A stretch of 64,000 nt of DNA from Dictyoglomus sp. NZ13-RE01. GTDB taxonomy: Bacteria > Dictyoglomota > Dictyoglomia > Dictyoglomales > Dictyoglomaceae. Both the position numbers and the translations under genes were made by a program. Positions 1 through 9,346 of this stretch are shown here, piece by piece. Each line of letters opens with the position of its first letter. Position 1 is the stretch's first letter. A model generated the notes under the pieces. The model had not been told where the DNA came from, searched no databases, and was given only the letters and a program-made list of their open reading frames with translations. Location of the stretch: assembly GCA_002878375.1 (NCBI GenBank), contig NIRF01000007.1, forward strand, positions 30,576-94,575, in the 5' to 3' direction.

Positions 1-7
1 TGGTATA

Positions 8-35
8 TTACTGTATTATATGACTAATACAGTAA
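8..35. promoter_or_regulatory. Perfect inverted repeat, probable operator
   Basis: TTACTGTATTA and TAATACAGTAA form a perfect 11-base inverted repeat separated by six bases (TATGAC). It ends about 20 bases before the start of the ABC transporter gene and just upstream of its ribosome binding site at about 42-48. The geometry fits a dimeric repressor site. The regulator is not in the window and is probably encoded just upstream. Operator function is inferred. Confidence 0.6.
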
Positions 36-55
36 GACAATAGGAGGTGTAGATT

Positions 56-745
56 GTGAGTGAGGAAATGATTAGGGTGGAGAATGTATACAAGTACTAC
101 TTAATGGGCAAAGAAAAGTTCTATGCCCTAAGGAATATTAATTTAAAGATTAAAAGAGGAGAATTTGTTGCCATAATTGGTCCATCGGGTTCAGGAAAAT
201 CAACCCTTTTAAACATTATTGGAGGATTGGATTGTCCATCAGAAGGGAAGGTTTTTGTGGAAAATCAAGATATTTTTAAGTTTAATGATAAGAAGATTTC
301 AGAGTATAGGCTAAATAAAATAGGTTTTGTTTTTCAGTTTTTCTATTTAGAACCAAATTACACTGTTTATGAGAATGTGGTGATCCCTTTGATTTTTTCC
401 AGGAAGAATAGTAGGGAGAAAAGGGTTAAGGAGATTTTAGAAAAGGTAGGATTATCTCAAAAAATAAAAAATAGAGCCGTAGAGCTTTCAGGAGGAGAAA
501 GGCAAAGAGTTGCAATTGCAAGAGCAATTATAAATGATCCTAATATTCTTCTTTGTGATGAACCAACTGGAAACTTAGACTCAAAAACAGGTCTTTCTAT
601 TATTCAGCTTTTAAAAGAGTTGAATAAAGAGGGGAAAACTGTTGTTATGGTGACCCACAATTTAGAATATATTCCTTTTGCAAATAGAGTAATAACTTTA
701 AGAGATGGAGAGATAAAGGAGGAGATAAGAAATGAAAATAATTGA
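56..745 (+). CDS. ABC transporter ATP-binding protein, LolD/MacB type
   Basis: A 229-residue nucleotide-binding subunit of an ABC exporter of the LolD/MacB family, which powers an FtsX-fold permease that moves lipoproteins, peptides or drugs out of the membrane. Visible motifs are Walker A (GPSGSGKST, near residue 42), the signature LSGGERQRVAIARA, Walker B with catalytic Glu (CDEPTGNLD) and the switch His (THN). The start is GTG, set by a strong AGGAGGT upstream. It overlaps the permease gene by 14 bases, so the two are co-translated. An operator-like repeat upstream suggests control by a local repressor. Family assignment is firm; the substrate is unknown. Confidence 0.9.
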   Translation: MSEEMIRVENVYKYYLMGKEKFYALRNINLKIKRGEFVAIIGPSGSGKSTLLNIIGGLDCPSEGKVFVENQDIFKFNDKKISEYRLNKIGFVFQFFYLEPNYTVYENVVIPLIFSRKNSREKRVKEILEKVGLSQKIKNRAVELSGGERQRVAIARAIINDPNILLCDEPTGNLDSKTGLSIIQLLKELNKEGKTVVMVTHNLEYIPFANRVITLRDGEIKEEIRNENN

Positions 746-2007
746 TTTTATCAAGATGGCATTTCTAAATCTTAAAAAGAGAAGATTAAGAACTATTTTA
801 AATGTACTCGCTATCTCAATTGGTACCATGCTAATATTGGTTATGATAGGGCTTGGAATGGGAACCCAAAACCTTTTATATAGTGAGCTAAAAAAGTATG
901 ACCTACTTAACCAGATCTATGTTTCTCCATTAGAAGAGGTACAAAATGTGCAAATTTCTGTAGGTTCTTCAAGGGGAGAAAATAAAAAGGATTTCAAAAA
1001 GATCATCACTGATAAAGATCTTGAAAGGATGAAGGATATAAATGGAGTAGAAGAAGTAACAGGAGATGTTAAATTGATGATAGATGAGGCAAAAGTTGAG
1101 AATAAAGGTACATTTTTTACTGCTTTTTTTTGTCATGGGAGCAAGTTTTAATACTAAATATCTTACCTCTCTTAAAAAATATGAAGATTACATAAATAGT
1201 GATGATAATGTGGCAATATTAGGGGCTAAAGTTTTTGAATCCCTCGTTAAAGAGCCAAAAACCTTAGTAGGAAAATATGTGGAGATTACCATATCAAATG
1301 TGAAAAATCCAGAGGCAAAAACCAAAGAGAAGTTTAAGATAGTAGGTATAATAGAAGGAAATTCTATTTATGAAAATTACATTATTTTACCTTTCAAACA
1401 AACCTTAAAGCTAAAAGATTTTAATGAAGGTGTTAAAGATTACTTTTATAAATTTGGATATGATGAGGCTATAGTTAAGACTAAAAGTTTTGAATATACG
1501 CAGGATGTAGCTGGCAAAATTAAGGACATGGGATATACTGTTCAGACCCTTGAGGATGCCTTAAAAGAGCTTAATAAATATTTCTCCATATTTAAACTTA
1601 TATTAGGAAGTGTTGGAGGGATTGTTCTTTTTGTTGCGTCCATAGGGGTTTTGAATACAATGCTTATGGCAATGTATGAAAGAATTAAGTTTATTGGTAT
1701 TTTGAGGGCTCTTGGGGCATCAAGAAAAGATATTAGGAATATATTTCTTGTGGAATCAGGAACTATAGGCTTCTTGGGAGGAGTAGTTGGAGTTCTTGTG
1801 GGCTCAATTTTAAATAGCGGTATTAATCTTCTTATCAATCACCTTGTAATTAAAGAAGCAAGTAAACCCATTACTATATTCTATACTTCTTTCCATTTGG
1901 CTTTCCTAATAATAGTTTTTTCAGTGTTATTGGCATCCTTTGCAGGGCTATACCCAGCCCTAAGAGCAAGCAGGCTTGATCCCGTTGAGGCATTAAGATA
2001 CGAATAA
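732..2007 (+). pseudogene. MacB/FtsX-like ABC permease, frameshifted
   Basis: Two reading frames (732-1151 and one ending at 2007) together encode a single permease of about 424 residues. The first has the N-terminal membrane segment and the start of the periplasmic MacB_PCD domain. The second has the rest of that domain and the C-terminal FtsX fold with three membrane helices, ending PVEALRYE as in MacB-like permeases. The frames meet in a run of eight T at 1124-1131; seven T would give the continuous reading AFFVMGASF. The break is therefore one extra T in a homopolymer. It may be a real mutation, a sequencing error, or a site where polymerase slippage restores the frame. It pairs with the upstream ATPase. 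Confidence 0.85.
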
Positions 2008-2046
2008 GAGGGGGAGAAATCCCTCTCTTAATTTAAAAAATTTTTC
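2004..2046. terminator. Bidirectional terminator between convergent operons
   Basis: TAAGAGGGGG and CCCTCTCTTA pair around a short loop just after the permease stop codon. The 3' side carries an A/T-rich tract (AAAAAATTTTTC) that gives a U-run in one direction. It separates the ABC exporter genes from the convergent etf operon. The minus gene stop codon lies inside the structure. Confidence 0.6.
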
Positions 2047-3436
2047 CAGGATTCATTATTCCGTTTGGATCAAATACTTTCTTTAATTCTTTCATTAGTA
2101 AAATTTCTTTTTTCTTTGAAAGATGTAAGGCTTTCTTCTTTACAAAACCAATTCCATGTTCTCCGCTAACTGCTCCTCCTAATTCTTGAGCTACAATAGA
2201 TATTTCATCTAAAATTTTTTCCTGAAGAGGTTGCCATTCTTCAGGGGATATATCCTTTGGTTTTATGGGAGCGGAGTGAATGTTTCCATCTCCTGCATGA
2301 GCCACATTATATATTTCCACCTTATATTTCTTTCCTATTTCTCTTATTCTTTTTAGCATTTCAGGAATAAGAGATGTAGGAACTACAGCGTCTCCCAAGA
2401 CCACATATGGATCTACTGCTTTTATTGCCTCTAAATAATTTCTTCTAATTCTCCAAAGTTTCTCACTAGCAAAAGGATTTTCTGCCACAAAAACCTCCAA
2501 TGCTCCTTCTTTTAAACATGCTTCTCCCGCTCTTATGTATGCTTCTTCTAACTGATTTTTGTTATTTCCATCAAATTGGATAATAAGATAAGCTTCTGCT
2601 CTATCTTGATATTCCCATTTCTCCTTTGTATATATACTTGCAAGATAGTAAGATCCTTGGTCTAAAAATTCTATAGCGCATGGTAGGACTTTACTTTCTG
2701 ATATAATTTTGGGAACTGTATAAATAGCGGATTCTACAGTAGGGAATGGAACAAGAAGGTCCACAGTATATGGAGGAAGAGGAATAAGGTTAACAATAAT
2801 TTTAGTGAAAATTCCAAGAGTTCCTTCAGAACCTACAAATAAATTCAAAAGATTATACCCACTGGAATCTTTTCTTCTTTTTCCTCCAACATTTATTATT
2901 TCTCCTGATGGAAGAACCACCTCGAGCCCAAGTATATGATGCCCTGTATTCCCATATTTTATTACTTTACTTCCTCCAGCATTCGTAGCAACATTTCCTC
3001 CTAAAAAGCTTGTTTCTACACTCATAGGATATCCAGGATAAAATAATCCTTCTTCTGCTACTTTTCTGCAGAGGTCATTGGTCACCACTCCTGGCTCAGA
3101 AGTAGCGGTGAGATTTATTTTATCTATCTCTAATATTTGATTCATCTTTTCAAGAGATATTAAAATTCCACCATATAGAGGTATTGCACCACCAGCCAAA
3201 CCGCTTCCTGCTCCCCTTGGAGTTACAGGAATAATATTTTCGTTGGCAAGCTTTAATATTCTTGAAATTTCTTCGGTAGATTCGGGTCTCACTACTACCT
3301 CAGGAAGATGAGCATAAAACTTTCCTGACTCATCCTGAGCATATCTTTCCAAGTCTTCATAATTTATTAAAACATCATTATCTCCACAGATATTTATAAG
3401 TTCATCAATAATTCTCTCATCTACCTTTTTAAACAT
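2033..3436 (-). CDS. FAD-linked 2-hydroxyacid (lactate/glycolate) dehydrogenase, GlcD family
   Basis: A 467-residue flavoprotein of the GlcD/D-lactate dehydrogenase family (VAO/PCMH fold), which oxidises a 2-hydroxyacid such as lactate or glycolate to the 2-oxoacid. The FAD-binding N-terminal half has PRGAGSGLAGGAIP near residue 80 and the GGNVATNAGG region. The C-terminal FAD-oxidase domain has GGAVSGEHGIG and ends NPGKIF, as usual. It is the last gene of an etfB-etfA-glcD operon and overlaps etfA by 8 bases. That arrangement matches the Etf-linked lactate dehydrogenase of acetogens (Acetobacterium LctBCD), in which electron confurcation with NAD and ferredoxin drives lactate oxidation. The exact substrate and direction cannot be read from sequence. 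Confidence 0.88.
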   Translation of the reverse strand: MFKKVDERIIDELINICGDNDVLINYEDLERYAQDESGKFYAHLPEVVVRPESTEEISRILKLANENIIPVTPRGAGSGLAGGAIPLYGGILISLEKMNQILEIDKINLTATSEPGVVTNDLCRKVAEEGLFYPGYPMSVETSFLGGNVATNAGGSKVIKYGNTGHHILGLEVVLPSGEIINVGGKRRKDSSGYNLLNLFVGSEGTLGIFTKIIVNLIPLPPYTVDLLVPFPTVESAIYTVPKIISESKVLPCAIEFLDQGSYYLASIYTKEKWEYQDRAEAYLIIQFDGNNKNQLEEAYIRAGEACLKEGALEVFVAENPFASEKLWRIRRNYLEAIKAVDPYVVLGDAVVPTSLIPEMLKRIREIGKKYKVEIYNVAHAGDGNIHSAPIKPKDISPEEWQPLQEKILDEISIVAQELGGAVSGEHGIGFVKKKALHLSKKKEILLMKELKKVFDPNGIMNPGKIF

Positions 3437-4418
3437 TCCCTTTCCTCTCCTCTAATTTTTTCTTTAAAATGGGGAGAATTTCCAAGGCATCCCCTACAAT
3501 TCCTAAATCTGATACTTGAAATATGGGAGCATCAGGATCTTTATTTATGGCAATGATATTCTCAGAATTTATCATTCCTGCAAGATGCTGGACAGCTCCT
3601 GATATTCCTACTGCGATATAAACTTTAGGATTTACTGTTTTTCCACTTAATCCTACCTGATGAGAATATTCTATCCATCCCATATCTACTACTGAGCGGG
3701 AAGCACCTACCGTCCCCCCCAAAAGATGAGCAATGTCAAATAGAAGAGAAAAATTTTGAGGATTTTTTAACCCCTTTCCTCCAGAAATAATAATTTCAGC
3801 CTCACTTAGAGAAATCTCCTCTTCCCTTTTTTTGAAATCTATTCTCTTAGCTCTTGGCGAAAATTCATCATTGATATTATGGATAGTTATCTCTCCTTTT
3901 CTTTTTTCATCCCTTGGAAGAGGCTTTTTTCCTTTAGGTCTAACAGTTGCCATTTGAGGTTTATGTTCTGGAGTTTTTATAGTGGCAAGAACATTTCCCC
4001 CAATAGCAGGTCTTGTCTGGAGAAGAAGTCCTGTACCTTCCTCTATATCTAAATGGGTGCAGTCCGCAGTAAGTCCTGTTTTTAATTTTCCTGCAAGATA
4101 AGGCATTAGGGTTCTTCCCTGAGTGGTAGCACTTGCTAAAATAGTTTCAGGATTTCTCTTTTTTATAAAAGGAATTAGAACTTTGGCATAATTCTCTACA
4201 TTGAAAATTTCCAATTCTTTGTTTTTAAAAAATTCCACTTTATCTGCACCATGGAAGATTATTTCGTTTAATTGATCCTCCAAATTGTTTCCTAAAACTA
4301 AAGCGGAAAGAGTACCCTTTAATTTGTCTGCAAGATCTCTTCCCCAAGCCAACAACTCGTAGGTTACAGGATGAATTTTATCTTCTCTCACTTCTGAGAT
4401 TATAAATATATCTCTCAT
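3429..4418 (-). CDS. etfA: Electron transfer flavoprotein subunit alpha
   Basis: A 329-residue EtfA. The N-terminal half is the nucleotide-binding-like domain. The C-terminal half has the FAD-binding signature, visible as GLSGKTVNPKVYIAVGISG followed by AGMINSENIIAINKDPDAPIF and a final DLGIVGDALEILP. It pairs with EtfB to carry electrons between the adjacent GlcD-type dehydrogenase and other carriers. There is no N-terminal ferredoxin-like cysteine cluster, unlike Acetobacterium LctC, so any confurcating role must work without that domain. It overlaps etfB by four bases (ATGA), showing translational coupling. Confidence 0.93.
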   Translation of the reverse strand: MRDIFIISEVREDKIHPVTYELLAWGRDLADKLKGTLSALVLGNNLEDQLNEIIFHGADKVEFFKNKELEIFNVENYAKVLIPFIKKRNPETILASATTQGRTLMPYLAGKLKTGLTADCTHLDIEEGTGLLLQTRPAIGGNVLATIKTPEHKPQMATVRPKGKKPLPRDEKRKGEITIHNINDEFSPRAKRIDFKKREEEISLSEAEIIISGGKGLKNPQNFSLLFDIAHLLGGTVGASRSVVDMGWIEYSHQVGLSGKTVNPKVYIAVGISGAVQHLAGMINSENIIAINKDPDAPIFQVSDLGIVGDALEILPILKKKLEERKGNV

Positions 4419-5209
4419 AAAATCCCTCTCTCTTCCAAGAATTTTATAATAATATCTACAGCCTTTTCAGGGTCCTTTTCTTTAATCTTTATCCCTTGCC
4501 TTGAAAGCTTTGGATAGAATATTTTCACTACCCTTGTAGGAGATCCTAAAAGTCCCACTTCTTTTTCTGAAAGTTCTAAATCTTTAAGGCTTATTATTGG
4601 AATATCTGTTTCTCTTGCTTTTATTTTACCAGCCAATGTGGGAAGTCTTGGCTCTGAGATTGCTTTTATCACTGAGATTACGCAGGGCAATGAAGATAAG
4701 ACCAATTCCTTTCCTTCTTCTATTTCTCTCTCTACAATAATATAATCCTTTCCTATTTCAATAATTTTGCTTACATAGGTTAATACTGGAAGATCTAATT
4801 GAGCGGCAAGGCTTGGTCCTACCTGTCCTGTTTCTCCATCAGTTGCCCTTTCACCTGTAAAGATGATAGAAAAATTTCCCAATTTTTTTATAAAACTTGA
4901 AAGAGTATAAGATGTTGCCCAAGTATCTGCGCCTGCAAAAGCTTTATCTGAGAGAAGGTATCCTTTATCACATCCCATAGAAATTGCCTCTTTTATTGCT
5001 TCTTTTGCCTTTGGAGGTCCCATGGAAACAACTACAATTTCTGTCTCTTCTTTTACTTTTTCTTTAACCTGCAAGCTTGCTTCTATGGCATATAAATCTA
5101 AAGGGTTTATAACTGCCTCTACCTCTTCCCTTTTCATAGTTCCTGTTTCTTCATCCATTTTTACTTTATCTGTTGCCGGAACCTGTTTAACAAGAACTGC
5201 AATCCTCAC
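4415..5209 (-). CDS. etfB: Electron transfer flavoprotein subunit beta
   Basis: A 264-residue EtfB, first gene of the etfB-etfA-glcD operon. It begins with RIAVLVKQVPATDKVKMDEE and contains INPLDLYAIEASLQ and GADTWATS, typical of the beta subunit. In bifurcating Etfs this subunit holds an extra FAD and binds NAD(H); whether that holds here needs modelling. The start is GTG, preceded by GAGGAGTG. It lies only 15 bases downstream of a decayed kinase/HD-GYP reading frame on the same strand, so no separate promoter is obvious in the gap. Confidence 0.92.
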   Translation of the reverse strand: MRIAVLVKQVPATDKVKMDEETGTMKREEVEAVINPLDLYAIEASLQVKEKVKEETEIVVVSMGPPKAKEAIKEAISMGCDKGYLLSDKAFAGADTWATSYTLSSFIKKLGNFSIIFTGERATDGETGQVGPSLAAQLDLPVLTYVSKIIEIGKDYIIVEREIEEGKELVLSSLPCVISVIKAISEPRLPTLAGKIKARETDIPIISLKDLELSEKEVGLLGSPTRVVKIFYPKLSRQGIKIKEKDPEKAVDIIIKFLEERGIL

Positions 5210-5224
5210 AATTTCACTCCTCTC

Positions 5225-6799
5225 TTATTCCTCTCTTATTTTCAATATTTTATCACATATTTCCAAAGTTATATCTACTAAAAGGGGATCAAAGTGAGTT
5301 CCTTTGCATCTTAAAAGTTCTTCTCTTACTTTATCTTCTGGTAATGGATCCTTATATGGTCTTTTTGATAGCATAGCATCAATAGCATCCGCTATGCATA
5401 CAATTCTTCCCTCCAAAGGATGATGAGGTTTTTATATTAGGATATGAGAATTTTTTCCATCCCCATCACCTACCTTTAAAAGTTTATCTACAAGCTCTGA
5501 GATCCTCTTTGTAGAAATATCCATCTCATTAATGATTTCCTTTAATCTACTGGGAAATTCTTCATAATATCCAGCTTTCAAAAGTTGAATATATCCTGAG
5601 ATAACACATAAAGGATTCCTAAACTCATGGGATGTCTTCTTAATAAATGATTCTCTTTTTCTTCCCATTTCTTTAAGAATTTGTGTGTATCTTAAATTGG
5701 AGTATATAGAAAATAGTGAAAGAATAAAAATTTTATAAAGTTGAAAAGTAGATTCATCTTCCCTTTTAATTATTACCGTCACACCTTCTTTTTCTATCTT
5801 ATCAAATACTTCTAAATTATAATCTTCAATCTTTTCAGGGAGGGAAGATGGATTTTTATAGACAAGATTTTTATCATAAAATACTGCTACTGGAATTTTC
5901 TCCTTTTCGAAAAATTCCACTAGTAACCTATTTATCTCTTCTGTATCCTTACAGTCTAAGGCAAGATGAAGAGTATTTAGAATTTTTTCCTGAGTATTTA
6001 TAATATTTGAAATACTCTCGGAAAGTTTTGATCCTTCCCTTTTATATTCTTCACTCAGAATTCTATATTCCTTTAGAGGATTATAAACAAAATTTACTAA
6101 GGTGAAAAAGGCGATATTGAAGACCCCTATTATTTTAAGAGTATGCCCCATCCACAAAGTCCATTCAAAAGGAGATAAATACTTAATAAAGGACAGTTCA
6201 CTGAAAGAAAAAGATAAGCCTCCAAGAAATAGATATGGATTTTTTCTATTCATAATGGCAAAGACGAAAAATAATAAGGAATAAAAAATTTCTAATTGGC
6301 TTTTTAAAGGAGTTGTTCCTATGTTTTCTGAATAAAAAAGATTTGTAGGAAGATACCTTGGTATAAATATTAAAAGCATAGAAAAAGGAGGGAGAAGATA
6401 AGATATACGTTTAACTCTATCTGAAATTTTTGGAGATTTCATATAGAAAATAGCTATAAACATTCCTATGCTTTGTATAAATCTTGCAAGCATCCAATAA
6501 GTTACCGCTAAGGAAGTATTGCTTATTTCAGGGAAACCTGGATAATATAAAGTATGAGGCACGTCTAATATGGCAGAGGAGAGAAATGTTATTCCAAGAA
6601 TTTGTAAAAATGGTGTTCTTTCAGTGTTTGGAATGGAGATGAGTACAATGAATATGAGGATTGAAATAAATATGGAGAGAAGTTCTAACAAAAAGTGAGT
6701 GGCATAGGAATATCCCAAAATAAATATAAGTAGGAATATTAAGCTAGTAGCTATTAAATTATGTATTAATAGAGATTTTGATATATAATTTTTCCCCAT
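5225..6799 (-). pseudogene. Sensor histidine kinase fused to HD-GYP tail, interrupted by in-frame stop
   Basis: Reading from 6799, the first 455 codons give about seven hydrophobic helices of a MASE3-like membrane sensor, a linker, and a HisKA dimerisation domain with the phospho-acceptor box KKTSHEFRNPL. The catalytic HATPase domain is missing. After KLLKVGDGDGK the frame meets a single TAA at 5432-5434, then continues in the same frame for about 69 codons of an HD-GYP C-terminus (PLEGRIVCIADAIDAM and SKRPYKD), lacking the HD and GYP motifs. The likely history is a deletion that joined a kinase gene to a downstream HD-GYP gene, later cut by a stop codon. A membrane protein could still be made, but kinase and phosphodiesterase activity should be lost. 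Confidence 0.75.
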
Positions 6800-6875
6800 A
6801 TTTTTATTTTATAATAAAAATTTTGGATTTACTATGGTAAAATAAATAGGGTAAAAATAATTTGAAGGTGGGGAA

Positions 6876-8217
6876 ATGAAGGAGAAGATATTAAAAAAAG
6901 CTCCTATACGTATTACTCTTTTTTATATTTTATTTAGTATACTTTGGATTTTATTCTCTGATAGACTCTTAGATATTCTCTTTCCCAATCCTGACATTGC
7001 TTTAAAGGTCCAAACATATAAAGGATGCTTTTTTGTAATAATTACTGGATTAATTCTTTATAAATTACTTTCAAGGGAGTATAAGGCTCATCTTCTGTTA
7101 GAAGAGATTTTAGAGAGGGATGTTGTAAAGGAACAAGCGGATCTTCTTGATTGGGCAACAGACGCAATTATAGTCAAAGATCTTGAGGATAGAATTCTTT
7201 TTTGGAATAAAGGAGCAGAAAGACTATATGGATGGAAGAAAGAAGAAGTCTTAGGAAAGAAAGTTACTGAATTTCATTTTAAAGATATTTCTTTACATGA
7301 AAAGATAAAAGAGAAGGTATTAAGAGAGGGGGAATGGATGGGAGAGGTAGAACAAAAAAATAAAGATGGGAAAGATATTATTGTGGGAAATAGATGGGTA
7401 TTAGTGAGGGATAAAGAAGGAAAGCCTACTAAGATAATGGTCATAAACACAGATATTACAAAAAGAAAATTGTTAGAAAACCAACTTATTAGAGCACAAA
7501 AGTTAGAAAGTATTGGTATTTTGGCAGGAAGTATAGCTCATGATTTAAAAATATCCTATCACCTATATCTATGGGGCTTCAAATTCTTAAAACAAAGATT
7601 AGTGATGAAAGTATTTTGGATACTATTAATATGATGGAAGAGACTTTAAAAAGGGGAATAAATCTTAGCAATCAAATATTATCTATTGTAAGAAGTGAAG
7701 GTGGAAAAATAGAGCTTATTCAAGTAAAAGACATAATTAGAGAGATAGAAAGGCTATTGAGAGAGACATTCCCAAAAAATATTGACATTAAAGTAGAAGT
7801 TTCAGAGGACTTATATCCCATAATGGGAGATGCTACAAAGATCCATCAGGTCCTCATGAATCTTTGTGTAAATGCAAGAGATGCTATGCCAAATGGTGGA
7901 GTTTTAGAAATCTCCGCAAAAAATATCCATCTTGATGAAGATTTTACAAGATGGATTCCTAATGCAAAACCTGGTTTCTACGTTTTGATAACTGTTTCTG
8001 ATACTGGTGTAGGTATACCCAAGGATATTATGAATAAAATCTTTGATCCTTTCTTTACTACAAAAAAGAGGGAACAGGACTTGGTCTTTTCATATTATAT
8101 TCTGTGGTAAAGGAGCATGGGGGATTTGTTGATGTAGAAAGTGAGATAGGTAAAGGAACAACCTTTAAAATTTATCTTCCTGGAGAGGAGAAATATGAAA
8201 ACTATTTTAGGAGTTGA
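6876..8217 (+). pseudogene. PAS sensor histidine kinase with two frameshifts
   Basis: Three reading frames together spell a kinase of about 447 residues: two N-terminal membrane helices, a PAS domain (DWATDAIIVKDLEDRILFWN), a HisKA box (AGSIAHDL) and an HATPase domain with the N box (NLCVNARDAMPNGG), DTGVGIP and, in the third frame, GTGLGL and [19 protein letters not shown]. The first break is in five A at 7547-7551 and the second in six A at 8062-8067; each is one base short. The start is preceded by GAAGGTGGGG. The restored stop at 8215-8217 overlaps the next gene by 23 bases. No response regulator lies beside it. Two independent indels favour a pseudogene, unless both are homopolymer sequencing errors. 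Confidence 0.8.
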
Positions 8218-9337
8218 TGTTTTAAGAAGGAACAATTTTGAAATTTTAAAGGGGAAAAGGATAGGACTAATTACAAACTATTCAGGAGTATCTTCTGATC
8301 TGAAAAGTAACGTTGATCTAATGATAAAAGAGGGAATAAAAATTCAAAAGATATTTACTCCTGAACATGGACTTTTTGGAATAGCGGATGGACTTTCCAT
8401 AGAAAATTCTCATCATCCAAAATATGGAATAAAAATAGTAAGTCTTTATGGGAAAAAATTAAAGCCAAAAGAAGAGGACTTGGAAGATATAGACATCTTG
8501 GTTTATGATATTCAGGATGTAGGGTTAAGATTTTACACCTTTATATATACATTAGCTTATACCTTAGAAACAGCCTCTGAATTTAATATTCCATATATTG
8601 TTCTTGATAGACCTAATCCTCTTTCAGGAGAAATAATAATAGGTCCAAGAATAAGGGAAAATTTAAACTCCTTCGTAGGAGGCTACTTTCTTCCCATAAG
8701 ATATGGACTTACTATTGGAGAGCTTGCCCTTTATTTTAAAAAATTGAAAAATTTAGATGTAGATTTGAAAGTTATAAAAATGGAGAATTGGAAAAGAAAT
8801 ATGTTTTATCCTGAGACAGAACTTTTATGGAATGTTCCTTCGCCTAACCTCCCAACCTTTAGCTCAACTATATGTTACGCAGGGATGTGCTTTTTTGAAG
8901 CAGTAAATGTTTCTGAGGGAAGAGGAACAACAAAGCCTTTTGAGTATATTGGGGCTCCTTGGCTTGATGAAGATATTTTATATGAAGAACTTTCCAAAGA
9001 GAACTTTTCTGATATTGCCTTTAGGAAGAGATATTTTATTCCGGAATTTTCTAAATATAAAGGGGAGATTTGTAGAGGATTAGAATTCTTCCCATTAAAC
9101 TTTAAAGCAGACTTTATAAGAGTAGCTTTATCTCTTTTGAAAATTATTTTTAAGTATTTTCCAGATAAAATCCAGTTTGTGAAGTATAATGAGGTGGAAA
9201 GAATAGATTATTTAATTGGGGATGAGGAAACAAAAAGAGACCTAATAGAGGGTAGAGGCTGGCAGGAAATATATGAACGATGGAAAAAAGAAGAAGAGGC
9301 TTTTAAAGATTTTATATTAGATATTTTGTTATATTAG
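8195..9337 (+). CDS. NamZ-like exo-beta-N-acetylmuramidase (DUF1343, GH171)
   Basis: A 380-residue DUF1343 protein. The family member NamZ of Bacillus removes N-acetylmuramic acid from the non-reducing end of peptidoglycan fragments, for cell-wall recycling. Conserved blocks are [37 protein letters not shown] and [18 protein letters not shown]. Length is normal for the family. No signal peptide is seen, so it may act in the cytoplasm. The ATG follows GGAGAGGAG. The gene is followed nine bases later by a serine hydrolase; a DUF1343 gene paired with a beta-lactamase-like hydrolase is also found in the Bacillus ybbC region. Confidence 0.85.
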   Translation: MKTILGVDVLRRNNFEILKGKRIGLITNYSGVSSDLKSNVDLMIKEGIKIQKIFTPEHGLFGIADGLSIENSHHPKYGIKIVSLYGKKLKPKEEDLEDIDILVYDIQDVGLRFYTFIYTLAYTLETASEFNIPYIVLDRPNPLSGEIIIGPRIRENLNSFVGGYFLPIRYGLTIGELALYFKKLKNLDVDLKVIKMENWKRNMFYPETELLWNVPSPNLPTFSSTICYAGMCFFEAVNVSEGRGTTKPFEYIGAPWLDEDILYEELSKENFSDIAFRKRYFIPEFSKYKGEICRGLEFFPLNFKADFIRVALSLLKIIFKYFPDKIQFVKYNEVERIDYLIGDEETKRDLIEGRGWQEIYERWKKEEEAFKDFILDILLY

Positions 9338-9346
9338 GAGGAATCT

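Noticed and set aside
5225-5416. Stand-alone 63-residue HD-GYP protein
   Set aside because: It lacks the HD and GYP motifs, would start at an unsupported TTG, and is in frame with the upstream kinase frame across one stop codon, so it is a remnant.
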